Shown piece after piece: positions 17,939-27,700 of a stretch of DNA of 29,945 nt. The stretch comes from an uncultured Varibaculum sp. Its GTDB lineage: Bacteria > Actinomycetota > Actinomycetes > Actinomycetales > Actinomycetaceae. The translations under genes were made by a program, and so were the position numbers. The notes below the pieces were generated by a model that did not search any database, was not told where the DNA came from, and saw only the letters and a list, made by a program, of their open reading frames with translations. Numbering within the stretch: position 1 is the first letter of the stretch; every line of letters starts with the position of its first letter. Location: positions 1 through 29,945 of the forward strand of contig CAMYFZ010000018.1 of the NCBI GenBank assembly GCA_947255165.1. Direction: 5' to 3'.

Positions 17939-19741
17939 TTAAGCGAGCCTGGCTAATTCCTCTTCTATAATCTCAGGTTCTAGCTTCTGAAACACGGGTT
18001 TGGGTTTAGAAACCGACCTTCCGACTTGAATTTCATGCCTTCCCCACCTCGGAACCTCGCTGTAATCGCCCGTAATAATGGGGTAGGTGAAATCTGAACC
18101 GTCTTCTCTAGTTTGGTCTAAATCTTTAACTTCTTCAATACGAGGCATCGGGGCAATTTCCCCCGCTCCCCCGAAAACGCGGTCAACGGCATTAGCCGAG
18201 GACGGCAAAAACGGTGAAAACATCAGATTCAAGTCCGCGATCACCTGCGCCAACACCCATAAAATAGTGTGGAGCCGTTCCTGAGTTTCCGGAGTTTTCA
18301 ACTTGAAAGGCTGGGTAGTGGCCACATATTGATTAGCTAGTGACACTAGATGCATAACCTGCTGTAGTGCTGCTTTTTGCCGATGAGTTTCAATAAGTTC
18401 CCCCACCTCAGCAAAGCCCGCTTCTACCTGGTCTAATAACCGCTGATCTTCAGGTTGTAACTGCCCGGGCTGAGGAATGGAACCAACCCGCTTATGAATC
18501 ATGGAGGCCACCCGGTTAACCAGGTTCCCCCAAGCGGCTACCAGTTCATCATTAGTACGGCGTACAAACTCTGCCCAAGTGAAATCAGCATCCTGATTTT
18601 CCGGTCCAGCTGCGGAAATGAAATAGCGTAAGGCGTCAGCCTGGTAACGCGAAAGCATGTCCCGTACATAAATCACCACAGATTTAGAGGTAGAGAACTT
18701 CTTTCCTTCCATGGTCAAAAACTCTGAAGAGACCACTTCGGTGGGCAGGTTGAGCCGTCCCATTTCTCCGGGCTCACCGCCCTTATCGCCCTCACCGTTG
18801 TATCCGAGCAGCTCGGCCGGCCATACCTGGGAGTGGAAAACGATATTGTCTTTACCCATAAAGTAGTAGGAACGAGCCTGAGGATCATTCCACCATACCC
18901 GCCAGCGTTCTGGCTGGCCGATACGCCGCGCCCACTCAATACTGGCAGATAGATATCCCACCACTGCATCGAACCACACGTAGAGGCGTTTGCTGGGTTG
19001 ATCTTCCCAACCGGGAACCGGAATCCCCCAGTCAATATCGCGAGTCATAGCACGCGGTTTGATTTCCGCCAGGATGTTCTTGGAAAAACGGATTACGTTA
19101 GGTCGCCAAGTCCCGGAGGCCTCGCGTTCATCTAGCCATTTCCCGAGGGCGTCCGCGAGAGCGGGCAAATCTAGGAAGTAGTGAGAGGTTTCTTCAAACT
19201 TGGGGGTTTCGCCATTGATTTTCGAAACCGGGTCAATCAAGTCAATGGGGTCTAGCTGCTTGCCGCAGTTGTCACATTGATCTCCGCGTGCGCCGCTGGC
19301 ACCGCACAGCGGGCAAGTGCCTTCGATGTAGCGATCAGGTAGCGCCCGACCATTAGAGGGACTGATAGCGGCCATTGTCCGCTTTTCAATCAGGTATCCG
19401 TTCTCGCGCACCTGCGCAAACATGGCTTTGGTGACTGCAATATGGTTACCGGTAGTGGTCCGGGTAAACAGATCATAGGACAGCCCCAGGTTCACCAGAT
19501 CTTCCACGATGAGTCGGTTGTTACGATCGGCGAGTTCTTGGGGGGAGATCCCCTCGGCTTCGGCCTGCACCAAAATCGGGGTGCCGTGTTCATCGGTTCC
19601 CGAAACCATCAACACCTCGTAGCCTGCCATCCGCATATAGCGGCTGAAAACATCGGAGGGGACGCCAAAACCGGCTACGTGCCCAATATGGCGCGGACCG
19701 TTGGCGTAGGGCCAAGCAACAGCGGATAAAACATGAGTCAT
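17939..19741 (-). CDS. metG: Methionyl-tRNA synthetase
   Basis: It charges tRNA-Met for initiation and elongation. The 600-residue class I synthetase begins [15 protein letters not shown], with the HIGH motif at 18-21, the zinc knuckle Cys143, Cys146, Cys156 and Cys159 ([17 protein letters not shown]), and the KMSKS loop as KFSTS (348-352), a variant common in actinobacteria. An anticodon-binding helical domain follows; there is no C-terminal EMAP-II-like tRNA-binding domain, so it is the short form. GAGG lies too close to the ATG to act as a ribosome-binding site, whereas TAGGAT ends six bases upstream, so leaderless translation is likely. It is 52 bp after rsmI and 26 bp before the propeller gene. 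Confidence 0.97.
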   Translation of the reverse strand: MTHVLSAVAWPYANGPRHIGHVAGFGVPSDVFSRYMRMAGYEVLMVSGTDEHGTPILVQAEAEGISPQELADRNNRLIVEDLVNLGLSYDLFTRTTTGNHIAVTKAMFAQVRENGYLIEKRTMAAISPSNGRALPDRYIEGTCPLCGASGARGDQCDNCGKQLDPIDLIDPVSKINGETPKFEETSHYFLDLPALADALGKWLDEREASGTWRPNVIRFSKNILAEIKPRAMTRDIDWGIPVPGWEDQPSKRLYVWFDAVVGYLSASIEWARRIGQPERWRVWWNDPQARSYYFMGKDNIVFHSQVWPAELLGYNGEGDKGGEPGEMGRLNLPTEVVSSEFLTMEGKKFSTSKSVVIYVRDMLSRYQADALRYFISAAGPENQDADFTWAEFVRRTNDELVAAWGNLVNRVASMIHKRVGSIPQPGQLQPEDQRLLDQVEAGFAEVGELIETHRQKAALQQVMHLVSLANQYVATTQPFKLKTPETQERLHTILWVLAQVIADLNLMFSPFLPSSANAVDRVFGGAGEIAPMPRIEEVKDLDQTREDGSDFTYPIITGDYSEVPRWGRHEIQVGRSVSKPKPVFQKLEPEIIEEELARLA

Positions 19742-19747
19742 ACCTCT

Positions 19748-19753
19748 ATCCTA
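19748..19753 (-). promoter_or_regulatory. Candidate -10 for leaderless metG transcript
   Basis: On the minus strand TAGGAT, six bases (AGAGGT), then the ATG at 19741. It would let metG be expressed independently of rsmI. Confidence 0.45.
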
Positions 19754-19793
19754 ATGCCCCGCTGCCGGGAGCAAAATATACCTTAAGACCTGG

Positions 19794-20642
19794 TTATTTT
19801 CGCTCGGCTAATGCCCGGTTATAAAGCGTCTTAGCACTAAGTCCGCATTGTGCCGCCACCGCCTTAGCGGCGTCCTTTAGTCTTTCCCCTTCTGCGACCC
19901 GGCCCAGGACGAGCTTTACTGCTTCCTCCTCTTCCAGGGGAGCCTGCGGAGAAGCTCCGGCCACCACCAGCACGATTTCTCCGCGTACCTCTTTAGCTTT
20001 TTCTTTAAGCTCCCTCAGGGTTCCGCGCCAGACTTCCTCGTGCATCTTGGTGAGTTCGCGGCAAACTGCGCCGAATCGAGAAGCCCCAAAAACCTGGGCC
20101 AGTGCCCCTAAGCTGGCCGCTAGGCGGCGGGGAGATTCCAAGAAAATCATGGTGCGCTCCTCGCCGGAAAGCTCCTCTAAACGCCGCATTAGGGCCGCTT
20201 GTTTGCGGGGCAGGAACCCTTCGAAGCAAAAACGATCCGTAGGCAGTCCGGAAAGGGCGAGGGCGAGCAAGGGCGCCGAGGGACCGGGCAGGACTGTCAG
20301 CGGGATCCCCCGTTTAATCGCCGCCTGCACGATCACATATCCCGGGTCAGAGACCGTAGGCATCCCCGCGTCAGATACCAGCAGAACCCGCTGACCTTGC
20401 TCGGCCTGCGAAACTATTTGCTCGGCTTTATCGGCTTCGTTATGTTCGTGACAAGAAACTAGAGGGGCACGTCTAGTTACCCCGAGGCGTTCGCGCAGTA
20501 ACCCGGTGCGACGAGTGTCTTCAGCCGCAATCAAATCTGCCTGCTTGAAGGCGCTAACTAGACGGGGGGTGGCATCGGCAAGATTACCAATCGGAGTAGC
20601 TGCTAAAGCTATGGTGCCTGCATCCCAGGAAAACTGTTCCAC
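19794..20642 (-). CDS. rsmI: 16S rRNA (cytidine-1402-2'-O)-methyltransferase RsmI
   Basis: It uses S-adenosylmethionine to 2'-O-methylate C1402 in the decoding centre of 16S rRNA. It is a TP-methylase fold protein of 282 residues from the GTG at 20642. Signatures are LAATPIGNLADAT, the RsmI hallmark IAAEDTRRTG, SCHEHNE, VLLVSDAGMPTVSDPG, LPGPSAPLLALALSGL and FEGFLPRK, then ESPRR and CRELTKMHEEVWRG. A C-terminal helical part (KDAAKAVAAQCGLSAKTLYNRAL) resembles a helix-turn-helix, as is usual in RsmI. A GTG six bases earlier (20648) is possible, but CATAAT plus seven bases points to 20642. It is divergent from the PMT gene and heads the run with metG. Confidence 0.95.
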   Translation of the reverse strand: MEQFSWDAGTIALAATPIGNLADATPRLVSAFKQADLIAAEDTRRTGLLRERLGVTRRAPLVSCHEHNEADKAEQIVSQAEQGQRVLLVSDAGMPTVSDPGYVIVQAAIKRGIPLTVLPGPSAPLLALALSGLPTDRFCFEGFLPRKQAALMRRLEELSGEERTMIFLESPRRLAASLGALAQVFGASRFGAVCRELTKMHEEVWRGTLRELKEKAKEVRGEIVLVVAGASPQAPLEEEEAVKLVLGRVAEGERLKDAAKAVAAQCGLSAKTLYNRALAERK

Positions 20643-20649
20643 TCTCACA

Positions 20650-20672
20650 ATTATGCCCTATCCGGCTAATAT
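20650..20672. promoter_or_regulatory. Compact divergent leaderless promoters for rsmI and PMT
   Basis: Minus strand: CATAAT (20655-20650), seven bases, GTG at 20642. Plus strand: TAATAT (20667-20672), seven bases, ATG at 20680. The two start codons are only 37 bp apart, with no Shine-Dalgarno on either side, so both -10 elements would sit between them and any -35 contacts would lie in or beyond the opposite -10. Confidence 0.5.
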
Positions 20673-20679
20673 CGAGTAC

Positions 20680-22422
20680 ATGCAAGCAATGCCTGGACGT
20701 CCCGCTCCGCCCCCGCCGGCAGCGGCACGGAAAATTTTGGCGAAAAGCGACAGGCGGAAAACTAAACGCCGTCGCCCCCGTCCGCACGCGCCTCTATGGA
20801 CTTCTATTACCCCACTACCTCGACTCTACCTGCGTGGATGGCGCGGGCAGCGGGCTAGGGAGGCAATCGAGAACCGCCGCGCCTGGCTAGTTACCGTTAT
20901 CGTCTGCGTGATCGCAGCGATCGCCCGCCTGGTACGTCTGGGTTCCACCCGCAAGCTAATTTTCGATGAAACCTACTATGTGAAGGATGCCTATTCCCTG
21001 TGGCGTTTTGGTTATGAAACTAACTGGCCTAAAGGTGTGGACGCTAAGTTCGCGGCGGGTGATTTTGCGGGGGCAACGGCCGACCCGGCATTTGTAGTCC
21101 ATCCTCCCCTGGGTAAATGGATCATTGGGCTGGGCATGAAGATATTTGGCTGGTCAAACCCCTTTGGTTGGCGCATAGCTACCGCTATTTGCGGGATTAT
21201 TTTGGTCTACCTGACCTGCCGTCTGGCTTGGGCATTGTTCAACTCCTGGATCCTGACTGGGATTGCCGGGATGTTTATCGCCACCGATGGAGTGGCAATT
21301 TCTCTTTCTCGCGTGGGACTCCTGGACGGGATCCTTGCCGTATTTTGCCTGGCGGGGGTGCTCTGCGTGGTTTACGACCAGTTGCGGGTGCGGCAGAAAC
21401 TGACTCGCTGCCTGCTAGGAGCAGAGCTAGGCAATGACCTGGCAGGAGTGCGCTGGTGGCTGGTGGCGGCCGGAATCTGGCTAGGGTGTGCCTGCGCGGT
21501 GAAATGGTCGGGGCTTTACCTGCTAGCTGTATGCGGGATTTTCGTGTTCTTGCGGGATCTGACCCTACGTCTTTCGGCGCTGCGGATATCTCCGCGCTCC
21601 CTCAGTAAGCAATACCCCGGGGTAAAGGGCAAACAACGCGCCTGGCTGGGAGCGATTGCAAGAGGAGGACTGCCCGCTTTTGCGCAACTGGTGTTAGTAG
21701 CCTTCGGGGTATATTTGCTGAACTGGTGGAACTGGTTTAGCCATTCTCGCGCTTGGGGTCATGGAAAGACCGCGGCCGCCGCCGGGCATTCTTCCTGGCT
21801 AGACCCGATTTCTGATTACGTCACCTATATGAGTGAAGTAATGACCTTCCATACGGGAGTAACCAGTAAGCATCCTTACCAGTCTTATCCTTGGCAATGG
21901 CTGATCAATCAGCGTCCTACCTCGATGTTGTTCGAAAAACCGCATGGTGATAATGGAGATTTCACGGTAGAAGCCATGTCTTCACTGGGTAACCCGATGC
22001 TATGGTGGGTGGGGGTAATCGCCCTGGCAGTGATTATTTACTGTACTTTTGTGCGCCGCGATTGGCGGGCGGGAGTAATCTTGGTCGGCTACCTAGGGCT
22101 GTGGGCTCCCTGGATGCTTTACTGGTACCGCACCATTTTCATGTTCTATATGGTGGTGCTAACCCCGTTCCTAGCCTTAGCGGTTACCTACCTGATTGGG
22201 CTTTTACTGGGGCTGCTGCGCCCTCTGCCCGAGCCCCTGCTAGCTTGCCGAGATCGGCTGGTTCCCCCACTTTACCGGACCCCTGATATCGCGGTTTCAA
22301 TGGGAATCTCCCTGGTGATTGTGATTTTATTGGTCGCGATCTTCTTCTACCCGGTAGTAAGCGGAATGCCGATTCCCTATTCTCACTGGAGCTGGCGGAT
22401 GTGGTTTAGTTCCTGGATTTAG
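20680..22422 (+). CDS. Protein O-mannosyltransferase (PMT family)
   Basis: It transfers mannose from polyprenyl-phosphate-mannose to Ser/Thr of exported proteins at the membrane. From the ATG at 20680 it has 580 residues with a basic, Pro-rich cytoplasmic N-terminus and about ten membrane helices. The first extracytoplasmic loop has the PMT Asp-Glu catalytic motif as Asp96-Glu97 (FDETYYVKDAYS) and the downstream HPPLGKWIIGLG. Later loops have CAVKWSGLY and a PYQSYPWQW segment typical of bacterial PMTs. No MIR domain is present, as expected in bacteria. In-frame codons upstream (to 20506) overlap rsmI antisense and were rejected; ATG 20653 and 20689 remain possible. Likely targets are Ser/Thr-rich exported proteins such as the linkers in the LCP and RCC1-like proteins (inference). 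Confidence 0.93.
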   Translation: MQAMPGRPAPPPPAAARKILAKSDRRKTKRRRPRPHAPLWTSITPLPRLYLRGWRGQRAREAIENRRAWLVTVIVCVIAAIARLVRLGSTRKLIFDETYYVKDAYSLWRFGYETNWPKGVDAKFAAGDFAGATADPAFVVHPPLGKWIIGLGMKIFGWSNPFGWRIATAICGIILVYLTCRLAWALFNSWILTGIAGMFIATDGVAISLSRVGLLDGILAVFCLAGVLCVVYDQLRVRQKLTRCLLGAELGNDLAGVRWWLVAAGIWLGCACAVKWSGLYLLAVCGIFVFLRDLTLRLSALRISPRSLSKQYPGVKGKQRAWLGAIARGGLPAFAQLVLVAFGVYLLNWWNWFSHSRAWGHGKTAAAAGHSSWLDPISDYVTYMSEVMTFHTGVTSKHPYQSYPWQWLINQRPTSMLFEKPHGDNGDFTVEAMSSLGNPMLWWVGVIALAVIIYCTFVRRDWRAGVILVGYLGLWAPWMLYWYRTIFMFYMVVLTPFLALAVTYLIGLLLGLLRPLPEPLLACRDRLVPPLYRTPDIAVSMGISLVIVILLVAIFFYPVVSGMPIPYSHWSWRMWFSSWI

Positions 22423-22466
22423 CGCGCTTGTCGTCTTCTTTTAGATAGGCGAGAAGGAAAACGTAG

Positions 22467-23465
22467 CTAGGGCAAGATAGAGAGGGCAATGCCGTCTAAA
22501 ATATCAGTTTCGGAAGTCAAAATTTCTTTCAAGCCGGACCCGTCTGCTTCGATTTCCCCGTTGATGCGTTCAATAATCCGCGACCACACTAACGCGCCTG
22601 CTCCGATAACATCTGCCCGCCCGGTGGGCATATAACCGAGAGCAGCACGTACCGCTACCGGCTGATTCATCATCCAGTTGCACGAACGCAGCATTTGCGC
22701 AGGCGTGATCCGCGAGCCGTGAATTTTTTCGGGCTGATACTCTTCTAAACCGAGGGCGTGGGCGGTGATAGTAGTAACCGTGCCGGCCACCCCAATCAAG
22801 GTACGCGCCCGGTCCAAGCCCAGTTTCTTATCGGCCTCATCAATCAGTTCATCAATCGCAAAAGAGGCCTTTATTAGGGCTTTTGCGATACCGGGTGTTT
22901 GCTGCGGATCCAGGGAGCCATCCCCTTTCTTTGCCGCCGAAATCACCGGAGCCAGGTAGCGCTCAAAAATCCGTACCGACCCCATATTGGTGGAAATGGT
23001 GTCTATTACCCTCCCGCGCTGCCCGAGAACAAACTCGGTAGAGCCTCCGCCGATATCGACTACCAGCACCGGTTCGTCCTCGTCTTTAAAGGAGGAAGTG
23101 GCACCCTTAAACGATAGGGTGGCTTCTTCCTCTCCCGAGATCACTTCCGGGGTTACCCCTAGGCGTTCTTTAATACCGTTGAAAAATTCGTCCCGATTTT
23201 TGGCGTCCCGGCTAGCCGAGGTGGCAACGAAACGAATTTTATCCACCCCATATTTGGAGATTATCTGCGCATACTCTTCGGCCGCCGCAAAGCAGCGCTC
23301 CAGGGCAGCGGGGGCAAACTGCCCGGTCTTATCGATGCCCTCCCCCAGGCGCACAATCCGCATTTCCCGCGTGCGCACGTTTAGGGGCGCGCCGACTTCT
23401 TCCCGGTCAGCAATGATTAAACGAATCGAGTTGGTGCCACAATCAATACCTGCAACTAAAGCCAT
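22467..23465 (-). CDS. ppx: Exopolyphosphatase / Ppx-GppA family phosphatase
   Basis: A 332-residue member of the ASKHA-fold Ppx/GppA family, which hydrolyses polyphosphate and/or pppGpp and so links to the stringent response. Motifs are the P-loop-like GIDCGTNSIRL (6-16), the switch ATSASRDAKN with RDEF, the catalytic ISGEEEA (Glu about 112-114), and the second phosphate loop VVDIGGGSTEF (135-145), plus GVAGTVTT. It has the short two-domain form without the C-terminal HD-like extension of E. coli Ppx, as usual in actinobacteria, where such copies may be specialised. The ATG follows a GGGGG run. It comes 79 bp after the DUF501 gene, in the conserved order divIC-DUF501-ppx. It converges on PMT. 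Confidence 0.93.
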   Translation of the reverse strand: MALVAGIDCGTNSIRLIIADREEVGAPLNVRTREMRIVRLGEGIDKTGQFAPAALERCFAAAEEYAQIISKYGVDKIRFVATSASRDAKNRDEFFNGIKERLGVTPEVISGEEEATLSFKGATSSFKDEDEPVLVVDIGGGSTEFVLGQRGRVIDTISTNMGSVRIFERYLAPVISAAKKGDGSLDPQQTPGIAKALIKASFAIDELIDEADKKLGLDRARTLIGVAGTVTTITAHALGLEEYQPEKIHGSRITPAQMLRSCNWMMNQPVAVRAALGYMPTGRADVIGAGALVWSRIIERINGEIEADGSGLKEILTSETDILDGIALSILP

Positions 23466-23544
23466 ACCCCCTATTTTTCCACGGAATCGGTATTGGAAAC
23501 TAATAGAAAGGACTAAAGATCAGGGGCCGCAGCTAACCGCAGCC

Positions 23545-24072
23545 TTATTCGCAGTGGCAGTGTTGGCTGTCCCATAGCCCGCTGGCAGCCAGGTCGGCTA
23601 GCGCTAAGTCACCGATGGGATTAACCCCTTTACCGGCGGCGAGGGCGTGTCCGACCAGGGCGTGCAGGCATTTGACCCGCTGGGGCATTCCGCCAGCACT
23701 CACTCCCGCAATTTCGGGCACCTCTCCGATTCCAACCTGTTGCCCCACGTATCCGCGAGCGGCAATATAGGCCAGGTGGGCGCGTTGATATCCGGCAGCT
23801 AGGGTTTTATCTTCAGATAGTAACTGCTGGTAATCAGCCATTTTACCGGAGGCTTCTACGGTAGACAGAGCGCGCACTAGCGAGGGAAGGGTCAAATAGA
23901 AAGTGGTGGGAAACGGGGAGCCATCCTCTAGACGGGGGGCGGTCACCACCACCGCTGGGCGGCCGCATACACAGCGCGCGGCTACTCCCACTACCCCGCG
24001 GGGGATCCTCCCTAACTGTAAAGATAGAGTTTGCAGATCGGCGGGGGTGGCTTCGTTAAGTTCAAAAGTCAC
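23545..24072 (-). CDS. DUF501 family protein
   Basis: A 175-residue conserved actinobacterial protein with the family segments LGRIPRGVVGVAARCVCGRP, FPTTFYLTLPSLVRALSTVE and VKCLHALVGHALAAGKGVNP. The Cys34-x-Cys36, the later Cys-His pair and a C-terminal HCHCE could bind a metal, but this is not shown. The function is unknown; the family is nearly always found between divIC and ppx, as here. The GTG start overlaps the divIC stop as GTGA, a sign of translational coupling with the cell-division gene. Confidence 0.9.
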   Translation of the reverse strand: MTFELNEATPADLQTLSLQLGRIPRGVVGVAARCVCGRPAVVVTAPRLEDGSPFPTTFYLTLPSLVRALSTVEASGKMADYQQLLSEDKTLAAGYQRAHLAYIAARGYVGQQVGIGEVPEIAGVSAGGMPQRVKCLHALVGHALAAGKGVNPIGDLALADLAASGLWDSQHCHCE

Positions 24073-24677
24073 TTCTTTTTCGCCTTTTCTTTTTGCGGGG
24101 TGGCTCCCGGTGCCGGTTCCGGGCGGGATTGTGCAGAAGTATCCGTAGCTCCCCCACGCTTGCCTGCCATTTTAACCGAGTGGGTAACCTCTAAATACCA
24201 GGGACGCTCCGGAAGCTTTTCTAGGCGCGCTTCCCGGCGAGCCTGATAGTCCTTGCCGGGATCCACCACCGCATAGCGGGTTTCCCCCGGTTTTACGTAA
24301 CCGAGCCGCTCGCGCGCCTGCTGGGTTAAGTAGTCCGAGTTGTTCCACAACTCTAGTTCCCGGTGTAGATCCCGGTTTTCTTGTTTAGCTGTCACTAGTT
24401 GCGCGTGTACTTTGTTGCGTTCTTCCAGCTGACTTACCAAATCGAAAAGCGGAGATCCCACCAACAGTAGAAAAATGGAGGCTACCACCAAGATGGTGCC
24501 TACGGTTACCGAAAAGCGCGAACCTACCTTGACACGCCGGTTAGCCGCTTTAAGGACCGGGGAACGTCCCCGATTACGCCGCGCGGTGCGCACCAAAGGA
24601 GAAACCGACCGAAAAGCAGAGCTCTGCTTCCGGGTATTCTCTCTTTGCACACTTTTTGGCGGTTGCGGCGACTTCAC
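24069..24677 (-). CDS. divIC: DivIC/FtsB-like septum formation initiator
   Basis: A bitopic cell-division protein of the FtsB/DivIC family, which with FtsL and FtsQ/DivIB activates septal wall synthesis. The 202 residues have a long basic cytoplasmic N-terminus (about 1-54), one membrane helix (55-76), and a leucine-zipper-like coiled coil (about 80-112: LEERNKVHAQL, ENRDLHRELELW). The family motif DYLTQQARERLGYVKPGE follows, then a basic C-terminal tail rich in Lys, Pro and Glu. The start is GTG; no Shine-Dalgarno is evident, but AATAAT lies six bases before it. It is the first gene of the divIC-DUF501-ppx unit and lies 87 bp after the nSTAND gene. Confidence 0.92.
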   Translation of the reverse strand: MKSPQPPKSVQRENTRKQSSAFRSVSPLVRTARRNRGRSPVLKAANRRVKVGSRFSVTVGTILVVASIFLLLVGSPLFDLVSQLEERNKVHAQLVTAKQENRDLHRELELWNNSDYLTQQARERLGYVKPGETRYAVVDPGKDYQARREARLEKLPERPWYLEVTHSVKMAGKRGGATDTSAQSRPEPAPGATPQKEKAKKK

Positions 24678-24683
24678 GGCTTC

Positions 24684-24689
24684 ATTATT
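24684..24689 (-). promoter_or_regulatory. Candidate -10 for leaderless divIC transcript
   Basis: AATAAT on the minus strand (5 of 6 with TATAAT), six bases, then the GTG at 24677. It would separate divIC from transcription of the nSTAND gene upstream. Confidence 0.4.
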
Positions 24690-24764
24690 CCATTGTTATC
24701 AGCGATTGGCAGTCAGGCATCCGGAGAGTAGCTGTTATTGGCTTCCAGCTACCATCCAGAGCGG

Positions 24765-27700
24765 TTAGCGATTTCCTTTCCCGCAAGGGGTAACGGGATC
24801 CACTCCGGGAGCTACTGCAACCCACTCGTGTTTTTGGATAGGTTCCCCCACGCTCCGACAAACCTGTTTGCGTGCCTCCGCAAGAGAATGCGGATACAAA
24901 GTTGCCACTCCCTTGTCTCCCCCGATTAAATACCCGGCGGGAGTATCGGCGATAGCGTAAGGGATCTGATCCATCTGCACCGAAAGGTAAGGATCGGGGT
25001 TTAGCGGATTGAGATTCCAAACCCATAGTTTTTTATCCGAAGAAATCCCGAACAGATATTCTTCATCCAAAGAAACATCCAATTCGTTGACCGAGGCTTG
25101 CAAACCCCGCAACTGGGTCACTAGGCGCGGCTTCTTCGGGTTTTGGACATCATTGACTGTGATCCTGCCTCCGGTCTCCCCCACATACAGGTATCCGCGT
25201 TTAGCGTCATAGTGGAAGGCAGACGCTAGGGATTCAGTTTTTATAGTCCCTATCCGTTTAGGGTGGGCATCGAGGGTAAAGATCGCCACCGAAGCATCTT
25301 CAGCGGCAGTCGCCATCAGTCCCCTGTCACCTAAAATCCGCATTATGTAATGCTGCCCCGGTAGTTCCCCGTACTGTTTCCAGCCGTGACCATCCCATTT
25401 CAGCAGGTAAACCCCGAGTTCATCGGCCTTGGATACCGCGGCGGTCTTATGGTCACTGGAGAGGCGAATTTCGCCTAGAAACTCATCCCCAATCTTGGAA
25501 ACGATAGGATTGCCGGCTCCTTCTTTAGTCAGTGGCCAGGTGATTAACTCTCCGGTTTGAGTTCCGGTAACTAAAAATTCTCCGTCTTCGGCGATTTCGG
25601 TTCGCGTTGCAGATTTCAATCCCGCGGGCATAACCGGATCCTTCATCAGGCGTAAACCATCTTTTTCAGTTTTAAACAACGCCGGAGTCTTTAGGCGCCG
25701 GGAAACAAACACCCAGTTCTTTCGATCAGTGTGAGAATCAATCAGGTAGCCGTCCTCGTTAACTAAAGGAAGCACAGATTGCGGCCAATGTCGCAGCTGC
25801 CCGTCAACACTTCCGGTAATAATCCGGTTCCCCACTTTGGTGGCGGCAGTGATGATTTCCCGACCCGGCAGGGAAGTGAGTTTGCGACCTGCGCGATCCC
25901 AAATCGTGGTGGTGGTATCCGAGCAGCCCACAATGATCTGATCTTGGTCGTATTCCAGGGTATTCACGAAGGAAAAGAACCCACCAAGGCTACTCAAGGC
26001 AGCATTGTTGCCCCGAGCTTGCCAGCGGCGAACCTCTCTGCTGGTCAGCGCCGCCCCTAGCTCTTGGCCATCGGGAGAAAACTTTACGTCTAGAGCGGAT
26101 CCTTCCCCCAGGTCAAGTAGTTTTTTATTATTCCCGTTAAGGTCGGAAAGATAGAGTTTGCCGGGCTGCCCCCCGTAGGCTATCTGGCTTTGATCCGGGG
26201 AAATAGCTAGGGCAGTCACCGAAGTGGGGGTATCAAGCTGGAACGAGGACGCCGGGTGAGGTTTATCGATCTGATCCAGCTCCCAAAGGCTGGCTTTCCC
26301 ATTCAGGAATCCAAATCCTAAATACCGATCAGTTAACGCTACCGAATAGGCCACGTTATCTGCCCCGTATTCTCCTATCCGGCGGGGCTTCCCAGTGACA
26401 TCCCACAGGGAAGCAGTTTTTTGCCCTCCCACCGCCAGTAGAATTCTACCTGCGGTTTTATGCACAGCTAGGGTAAAGAGCTGACCGGAACTAGGCGAAA
26501 AAGTCTCGGGTTTTTCTTTGATGTTCCCACCTCGCCACAGGCTGACCACTCCTTTAGAATCAGCGCGGGCAATCATTTTGCCGTCCCTAGTGCCGGCTAC
26601 GCGCACCGTACCGCCCTCACCCAAAATGCGTTCGGGAATCGGAACCGAGGTAGTTTCGATCAGCGCTGACCGCGCCTCCCGGGTATTAGCGATATTCAGC
26701 CCCGCCAACGCAAATTGTGCAGCTAGGTTAGTATCCGAATTGCGCACCTCTCGCGAAATCAACGCCATTTGCCGGGATTCTGCCTCCTTCTTGGAGGCAG
26801 TTGCCTGCTTTTGGTAGTGATACGCCTGGAAGAATCCGGCAATCGTAGCTACCAAGAGCACTCCGGCCACCGTCGCGATAACGGTAACTACCCGGTTCCG
26901 ACGGCGTAAATCTCCGATTCGCTTTTGTTGTTCTTCTTCCTGGCGATTTGCTTCCCGTCTGCAGGCTGCTAAGAATTCCTCTTCCTGCTTAGTAAAGGCT
27001 ACTTGACCAGTTATTTCCCGATTTTGCCAAGCTAAATAGAGGGAGGGACGTAAAGCCTCCGCGGATTTTTCGGATTCTGCCCACAGCTGGGCGGCGATTT
27101 GAATCTGTCGCACCAGCCCGAGTTCGATCCGGGATTCTTCAATCCACCGTCTCAGAGTTCCCCAACTAGAAAGCAAGGCATCATGGCTGATCTGAGTGTG
27201 ATTCCCATCGATTACGACCAGGCGTTCCCGGCTGAGACTTTCCAGTATTTCCAAATATTCTTCGGGAATATCGCTAAGCGCTATTACGCGCCGCGTCACT
27301 TGATGCTCGCCCACTGCCACCATAGAAAGCAGCAAAGAACGCAGTTTTTCCCGCTCGGAAGGCGAGAGTTTTTGGTAAAACTGGTCGGCTAGTTTTTCCA
27401 AGCTACCCGCCAATCCGCCGACTTTCAGGTAGTCACTAACGGTCAATAGGGAGTTATTCGTGGACTTCCAAACCATCAACAGCAGGTTAGATAATTGGGG
27501 AAGTACGCTGGCGTCCTCGGCAGTAGATTCCTCAATCTGAGAAAGCAGTAGTTCTTTGAGCTCCGGGGTAATCTTTCGCCCCGCATCAAGCGCGGGACGG
27601 GAAATAATTTCTCCATATTCGACGGCACTGGGCGCCGTCACGATCAGTGGATTTGATAGGGCGCGGGAAAAGCGGGAATCATGCAACAGTACTTCCAGGG

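Noticed and set aside
20506..20652. N-terminal extension of the PMT frame to 20506
   Set aside because: It runs antisense through the start of rsmI, has no ribosome-binding site and does not resemble PMT N-termini. A start with a -10 at the right distance exists at 20680.
22423..22466. CTTCT...AGAAG inverted repeat between PMT and ppx as a terminator
   Set aside because: The arms are only 5 bp with a loop of about 11 bases, too weak to call.
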